Shown: piece by piece, positions 7,363 to 10,411 of the stretch
How the letters are laid out: each line of letters opens with the position of its first letter
Position numbering within the stretch: the stretch's first letter is position 1
NCBI GenBank assembly: GCA_946478975.1
Contig: CAMLEO010000259.1
Coordinates: 1-10,411 of the forward strand
Length of the DNA: 10,411 nt
DNA from: an uncultured Steroidobacter sp.
GTDB lineage: Bacteria; Pseudomonadota; Gammaproteobacteria; Steroidobacterales; Steroidobacteraceae
Direction: 5' to 3'
Notes under the pieces: generated by a model
Database searches by the model: none
Told to the model about the DNA's origin: nothing
The model's input: only the letters and a program-made list of their open reading frames with translations
Translations under genes and position numbers: made by a program

Positions 7363-7515
7363 CGAGATTTTCCGCGCCCCGGCGCGAGCGGGCCGCCGGT
7401 CGTGCACCGTTTCAACGCGACCGAAGCGCGACGTGCTCCATCATTGGGCGAATTGGTGCGCCCGACGGGGCTGCATTTCGCGCGGAATCCAGTCACTGGT
7501 GCACTTTGAGTGCGC
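7363..7515. promoter_or_regulatory. Divergent control region between two sigma-54-like promoters
   Basis: This stretch without a convincing gene separates the two outward-facing -24/-12 elements and is where activator sites are expected. It holds the perfect palindromes CCAGT-C-ACTGG (7489-7499) and GCACT-TTG-AGTGC (7501-7513). It also holds NtrC-like half sites: TGCACC at 7403-7408, TTGGTGC at 7453-7459 and TGGTGCA at 7497-7503. TGCTCCATCATTGGGCG (7434-7450) is a degenerate dyad. None is a full canonical NtrC site, so the activator is not identified. The open frame extending upstream from the deiminase gene through this region has no family similarity. Confidence 0.4.
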
Positions 7516-7531
7516 TGGTATGCGCTTTGCA
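7516..7531 (+). promoter_or_regulatory. Sigma-54-type promoter for the deiminase/carboxylase arm
   Basis: TGGTATGCGCTTTGCA matches the -24/-12 consensus at 10 of 12 informative positions with the correct 10-base GG-to-GC spacing. It shares the 12-bp core ATGCGCTTTGCA with the minus-strand element at 7358-7347, so the two form an inverted repeat. The predicted start is near 7542, only 1-3 bases before the ATG at 7544. That would make the mRNA leaderless, which is unusual and lowers confidence. The alternative is a shared operator rather than a promoter. Confidence 0.6.
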
Positions 7532-7543
7532 CCGGCTGGCGGC

Positions 7544-8269
7544 ATGAACGCTTCGAGTCCCGACCGTTTGCTCTGGGAAGAAACTCTTCGTGACGGCGCG
7601 CACTGGTCCGGTGTCGCGCGACGCGGTGTGACGTTGCGACTCACCGATCTGGAAGGCGGTGCGAACGTCGCGGCGCTGTTCTACAACCACGAAGAGAAAC
7701 TCGAACGCTACAACATGGCGGACACGCTCAAGGCGCAACACACCGCCTATCTTACCAAAGGCTGCGTTTGCTACTCCGATATGGGACGCGTGCTGTGCTC
7801 GGTCGTCGAAGATACCTGCGGCTGGCATGACACATTCTGCGGTGTCTCCAACGCCGCGATGGTCGCGGCGCGCTTCGGCGAGACACGCTTTCAGGAACAG
7901 CGCAACGATTACTACAAGAACGGTTACGACAGTCTGTTGAACGAACTCGGCAAGTATGGCCTGGGCAAGCGCGACATCGTCGCCAACGTGAATTTCTTCA
8001 GCAAGGTCACGACCGACGAGAGCGGCGATCTGCACTTCGCGACCGGCCACTCGCGTGCCGGGCAGTACGTCGACCTGCGTTTCGAGATGAACACGCTCGT
8101 GGTCTTCTCGACCTGCCAGCATCCGCTCGATCCGGCGCGCGAATATCGACCACGCGCCGTGAAAGTGTCCGCGTTCGCTGCGAAGCCGGTCGGCGCCGAC
8201 GATCTGTGCCGCAATCGGTGCCCCGAGAATCAACGCGGATTCCGTAACACCGAGATGCTCTATGCGTGA
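7544..8269 (+). CDS. Carboxyguanidine deiminase subunit, larger (DUF1989; urea carboxylase-associated protein)
   Basis: The protein has 241 residues from the ATG at 7544. The frame is open upstream to 7346, but that extension lacks family similarity and would cover the putative promoter. The family signature is present: [21 protein letters not shown] near the N-terminus and [10 protein letters not shown] at 61-70. Likely metal ligands are Cys92 and His95 in DTCGWHD, and Cys191 in STCQHP. Family knowledge: paired DUF1989 proteins next to urea-type carboxylases were shown to form CgdAB, which converts carboxyguanidine to allophanate and ammonia. This is the longer partner, of usual length. Its stop overlaps the next gene by 8 bp, consistent with coupled synthesis of a heteromeric enzyme. 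I do not assign the A or B letter. Confidence 0.9.
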   Translation: MNASSPDRLLWEETLRDGAHWSGVARRGVTLRLTDLEGGANVAALFYNHEEKLERYNMADTLKAQHTAYLTKGCVCYSDMGRVLCSVVEDTCGWHDTFCGVSNAAMVAARFGETRFQEQRNDYYKNGYDSLLNELGKYGLGKRDIVANVNFFSKVTTDESGDLHFATGHSRAGQYVDLRFEMNTLVVFSTCQHPLDPAREYRPRAVKVSAFAAKPVGADDLCRNRCPENQRGFRNTEMLYA

Positions 8270-8882
8270 AGCCGCAGTGCTCGATCACGTGATTCCGGCC
8301 GGTGAGCCGTGGATCGGCACCGTGCGCCGCGGCCAGACATTTCGTATCGTGGACCTCGAAGGCAACCAGGCAGTCGACACCCTGTTCTTCAATGCCGCGA
8401 ACAGCCAAGAGCGCTACAGCGCTGCAGATACCATCCGCTCGCAGGGCCGTCTTTATCTAACAACCGGCACGCAGCTGATCTCGAACGACGGCAACGTGAT
8501 GCTCACGATCACCGCCGACACGTGCGGCCGTCACGATACGCTCGGCGGCGCATGCTCCGCAGAGAGCAACACCGTGCGGTACGCGCTCGAAAAACGGCAC
8601 ATGCACAGCTGTCGCGACAACTTCCTGATGGCGCTCACGCGTTCGGACATCGGACTGACCAAACGCGATCTGCCAAGTAACATCAATTTCTTCATGAATG
8701 TGCCGGTGACGCCAGCGGGCGAGCTGACGTTTGCAGACGGCATTTCGGCGGCCGGGCGTTACGTCGAAATGCGAGCGGACATGGACGTGATCGTGCTGAT
8801 CTCGAACTGCCCGCAGCTCAACAATCCTTGCAACGCGTACAACCCGACGCCGGTGCGCGTCATGGTCTGGGGTCCGGAGTAA
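8262..8882 (+). CDS. Carboxyguanidine deiminase subunit, smaller (DUF1989; urea carboxylase-associated protein)
   Basis: The protein has 206 residues and starts inside the end of its paralogue (8-bp overlap). It shares the fold pattern [24 protein letters not shown] and keeps the likely zinc ligands Cys88 and His91 in DTCGRHD and Cys183 in ISNCPQ. The final segment [17 protein letters not shown] is typical of the family. The role is the second subunit of carboxyguanidine deiminase, acting after the carboxylase in the cytosol. Because both paralogues keep the Cys-x2-His motif, sequence alone does not show which is catalytic. The stop is followed by a 187-bp gap that holds a second riboswitch, so the carboxylase downstream is not simply coupled to this gene. 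Confidence 0.9.
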   Translation: MREAAVLDHVIPAGEPWIGTVRRGQTFRIVDLEGNQAVDTLFFNAANSQERYSAADTIRSQGRLYLTTGTQLISNDGNVMLTITADTCGRHDTLGGACSAESNTVRYALEKRHMHSCRDNFLMALTRSDIGLTKRDLPSNINFFMNVPVTPAGELTFADGISAAGRYVEMRADMDVIVLISNCPQLNNPCNAYNPTPVRVMVWGPE

Positions 8883-8895
8883 CAACCGTTCCTCT

Positions 8896-8943
8896 CCGCG
8901 GGACGACCCGTGGATCCTCGTGACAATGCCGGGACGACCCGGC
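8896..8943 (+). ncRNA. Guanidine-II riboswitch (mini-ykkC class)
   Basis: Two small hairpins stand in tandem, both capped by the tetraloop ACGA closed by the same GGG/CCC pairs. The first has a 7-bp stem, CCGCGGG (8896-8902) with CCCGTGG (8907-8913), including one G-U pair. The second has a 6-bp stem, GCCGGG (8928-8933) with CCCGGC (8938-8943). The linker is 14 nt. Tandem hairpins with ACGR loops define the mini-ykkC RNA, a cooperative guanidine sensor. The element lies 127 bp before the carboxylase ATG, in the correct orientation to control it. There is no U-run after either hairpin, so they are not terminators. Confidence 0.88.
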
Positions 8944-8965
8944 CCACGCTAGTGAGCTTTGAGAG

Positions 8966-9037
8966 CTTCTGATTCAGTGCCACTGAAAAAATAAGAATAT
9001 CTTTTTATTTTTTCATGGAGAGCAGCCCGATCAGAAG
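8966..9037 (+). repeat. AT-rich nested inverted repeat before the carboxylase gene
   Basis: Outer arms CTTCTGAT (8966-8973) and ATCAGAAG (9030-9037) are perfectly complementary. Inside them lie GAAAAAATAA (8985-8994) and TTATTTTTTC (9005-9014), also perfect. A separate palindrome TTCAGTG-C-CACTGAA (8973-8987) overlaps the left side and offers a competing fold. The core from 8985 to 9014 is almost pure A/T within GC-rich DNA. It follows the guanidine-II aptamer and may be part of its expression platform, a protein site (IHF-like bend) or an internal promoter. No good -35/-10 pair was found. Confidence 0.5.
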
Positions 9038-9060
9038 TCTCCCCTGAGTCTCCGGGAGAC
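9037..9060 (+). promoter_or_regulatory. Hairpin that can mask the carboxylase ribosome binding site
   Basis: GTCTCCC (9037-9043) can pair with GGGAGAC (9054-9060), which contains the only reasonable Shine-Dalgarno core, ending about 10 bases before the ATG at 9070. A shorter hairpin, GTCTC (9048-9052) with GAGAC (9056-9060), is an alternative. The base at 9037 is also the end of the outer arm at 9030-9037, so the folds compete at that point. Masking of this site would be a translational off state, as is usual for guanidine-II riboswitches. Confidence 0.4.
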
Positions 9061-9069
9061 ATCGCGAGG

Positions 9070-10411
9070 ATGTTCGATAAAGTTTTGATCGCCAATCGCG
9101 GCGCCATCGCGTGCCGGATCATTCGTACTTTGCGGCGGATGGGCGTTCGCTCGGTCGCCCTCTATTCCGAGGTCGATAAATATTCGCTGCACGTGGCACA
9201 GGCGGACGAGTCGTTCGCGCTCGGTGGCGCAGCGGCCAGTGACAGTTACCTGCGGCAGGATCGGTTGCTCGAAGCTGCACGCGCGACGGGTGCGCAGGCG
9301 ATTCATCCTGGCTACGGGTTCTTGAGTGAGAACGCGTCGTTCGCAGAGAACTGCGAGGCGCACGGCATTACATTCATCGGCCCGACGCCGGCGCAGATGC
9401 GCGACTTCGGCTTGAAACATCGGGCTCGCGCGCTGGCGCGAGCACATGGGTTGCCGCTGCTGCCCGGAAGCGAATTGCTTGCCGATATCGCGCAGGCACG
9501 CATTGAAGCCGAGCGCATTGGCTACCCCGTAATGTTGAAGAGCACTGCGGGCGGCGGCGGTATTGGCATGCAGCTGTGCCGGGATGTCACCGAGCTGGAA
9601 GGTGCTTACGGCGCCGTCGAGCGCCTGGCGAAGAACAACTTCAGTGACGGCGGACTGTTCCTCGAAAAATATATCGAGCGCGCACGTCACATCGAGGTGC
9701 AGCTCTTCGGCGATGGCGCCGGGCGCGTGATCGCACTCGGTGAGCGGGACTGCTCCACGCAACGTCGCAATCAGAAGGTCATCGAAGAGACGCCTGCACC
9801 GGGGCTCGCCGACGAGACGCGCGCGCGACTGCTCGACGCAGCGGTGCGACTCGGACGGGCCGTCGGGTACCGCTCGGCGGGAACAGTCGAGTTCGTCTAT
9901 GACGTGCGATCAGCGGAGTTCTACTTCCTCGAAGTGAACACGCGACTGCAGGTGGAGCATGGCGTCACCGAGGAAGTCACGGGCATTGATCTCGTCGAAT
10001 GGATGGTGCGCACAGCGGCCGGCGAGCCTCCTGATCTCGATGCATACGTCCACGCGCCGCGCGGACACTCGATTCAAGTGCGGCTGTATGCGGAAGATCC
10101 TGCGCGCAACTTCCGGCCTTCGAGCGGGCTGTTGTCGCACGTCGTTTTGCCCGATGACGTGCGCGTCGATTCATGGATCGAAGCAGGCACCGAAGTGTCG
10201 GCGTTCTACGATCCGTTGCTCGCAAAAATCATCGCGCATGCTCCGACGCGGGCGGAAGCGATCGCGAAGTTGCAGCGGGCGCTCATGCAGGCGAACTTTT
10301 ACGGCATCGAGACGAATCTCGATTATCTGCGCGGCATTCTCGCGCACGACGTGTTCCGCTCCGGCCAGCAGTACACGCGCTTCCTGGCGACCTTCGAGCT
10401 GCCGGTGCCGG
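9070..10411 (+). CDS. Guanidine (urea-type) carboxylase, biotin carboxylase domain, 3' end outside window
   Basis: The first 447 residues of a biotin-dependent carboxylase are in the window. They cover the biotin carboxylase domain: N-terminal [14 protein letters not shown]-grasp Lys157 and the glycine loop GGGGIGM (161-167), HIEVQ (207-211), and the active-site strand [10 protein letters not shown] (288-297) with catalytic Arg292. The C-terminal subdomain follows with AEDP (341-344). The domain carboxylates biotin using ATP and bicarbonate. The carboxyltransferase and biotinyl domains, which decide guanidine against urea, lie past the right edge. Guanidine is inferred from two guanidine riboswitches and the adjacent deiminase pair; enzymes of this context, such as that of Oleomonas sagaranensis, prefer guanidine. 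The start follows GCGAGG directly and GGGAG at about 11 bases. Confidence 0.93.
   Translation, partial: MFDKVLIANRGAIACRIIRTLRRMGVRSVALYSEVDKYSLHVAQADESFALGGAAASDSYLRQDRLLEAARATGAQAIHPGYGFLSENASFAENCEAHGITFIGPTPAQMRDFGLKHRARALARAHGLPLLPGSELLADIAQARIEAERIGYPVMLKSTAGGGGIGMQLCRDVTELEGAYGAVERLAKNNFSDGGLFLEKYIERARHIEVQLFGDGAGRVIALGERDCSTQRRNQKVIEETPAPGLADETRARLLDAAVRLGRAVGYRSAGTVEFVYDVRSAEFYFLEVNTRLQVEHGVTEEVTGIDLVEWMVRTAAGEPPDLDAYVHAPRGHSIQVRLYAEDPARNFRPSSGLLSHVVLPDDVRVDSWIEAGTEVSAFYDPLLAKIIAHAPTRAEAIAKLQRALMQANFYGIETNLDYLRGILAHDVFRSGQQYTRFLATFELPVP

Noticed and set aside
7434..7450. Canonical NtrC binding site
   Set aside because: TGCTCCATCATTGGGCG departs from the dyad consensus in the right half; kept only as a degenerate candidate.
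7346..7543. N-terminal extension of the larger deiminase subunit
   Set aside because: No similarity to the family, lies across the divergent control region and would include the predicted promoter.
8896..8943. The two GC hairpins as intrinsic terminators
   Set aside because: Neither is followed by a U-run; matching ACGA loops and tandem layout fit guanidine-II much better.
9015..9047. Ten-codon upstream frame starting at the ATG after the T-rich run
   Set aside because: No ribosome binding site and no recognisable leader-peptide codon bias; it falls inside the inverted repeat.
9070..10411. Annotation as urea carboxylase or acetyl-CoA carboxylase subunit
   Set aside because: The biotin carboxylase domain alone cannot separate these, but the adjacent deiminase pair and two guanidine riboswitches favour guanidine as substrate.

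Overview
The window is dense, GC-rich bacterial DNA with short gaps, ATGA/GTGA gene overlaps, Sec signal peptides, a glycosyltransferase-51 peptidoglycan enzyme and sigma-54-type promoter elements. This fits a Gram-negative proteobacterium, probably beta- or gammaproteobacterial. The sequence alone does not fix the genus.

Left part (1-3412, minus strand): a three-gene overlapping operon read right to left. It encodes a classical short-chain dehydrogenase, a membrane-anchored peptidoglycan glycosyltransferase (GT51) behind a long AsmA-like periplasmic segment, and a secreted beta-propeller protein that runs off the window. A palindrome and a tandem 9-bp repeat sit upstream of the operon. Diverging from it (3590-4477, plus strand) is a DapA-superfamily class I aldolase whose specificity residues differ from true dihydrodipicolinate synthase.

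Right part (4484-10411): a guanidine assimilation locus of the type long annotated as 'urea carboxylase'. The minus arm encodes a NitT/TauT-type ABC transporter (binding protein, permease, ATPase). The plus arm encodes two overlapping DUF1989 proteins (carboxyguanidine deiminase subunits, formerly urea carboxylase-associated proteins) and the start of a biotin-dependent carboxylase. The expected pathway is uptake of guanidine, carboxylation to carboxyguanidine, deimination to allophanate, and hydrolysis by an allophanate hydrolase presumably beyond the right edge.

The regulation is the notable part. The transporter leader carries a guanidine-I (ykkC) riboswitch. A second class, guanidine-II (mini-ykkC; two hairpins with identical ACGA loops), lies inside the plus arm, between the deiminase genes and the carboxylase. 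The 409-bp divergent region holds two facing-outward sigma-54-like -24/-12 elements that share a 12-bp core as an inverted repeat. The left one would start transcription just before the guanidine-I aptamer. The right one would start it 1-3 nt before the first deiminase ATG. Together this suggests nitrogen-status control at transcription (sigma-54) and guanidine-specific control in RNA by two riboswitch classes at separate points.
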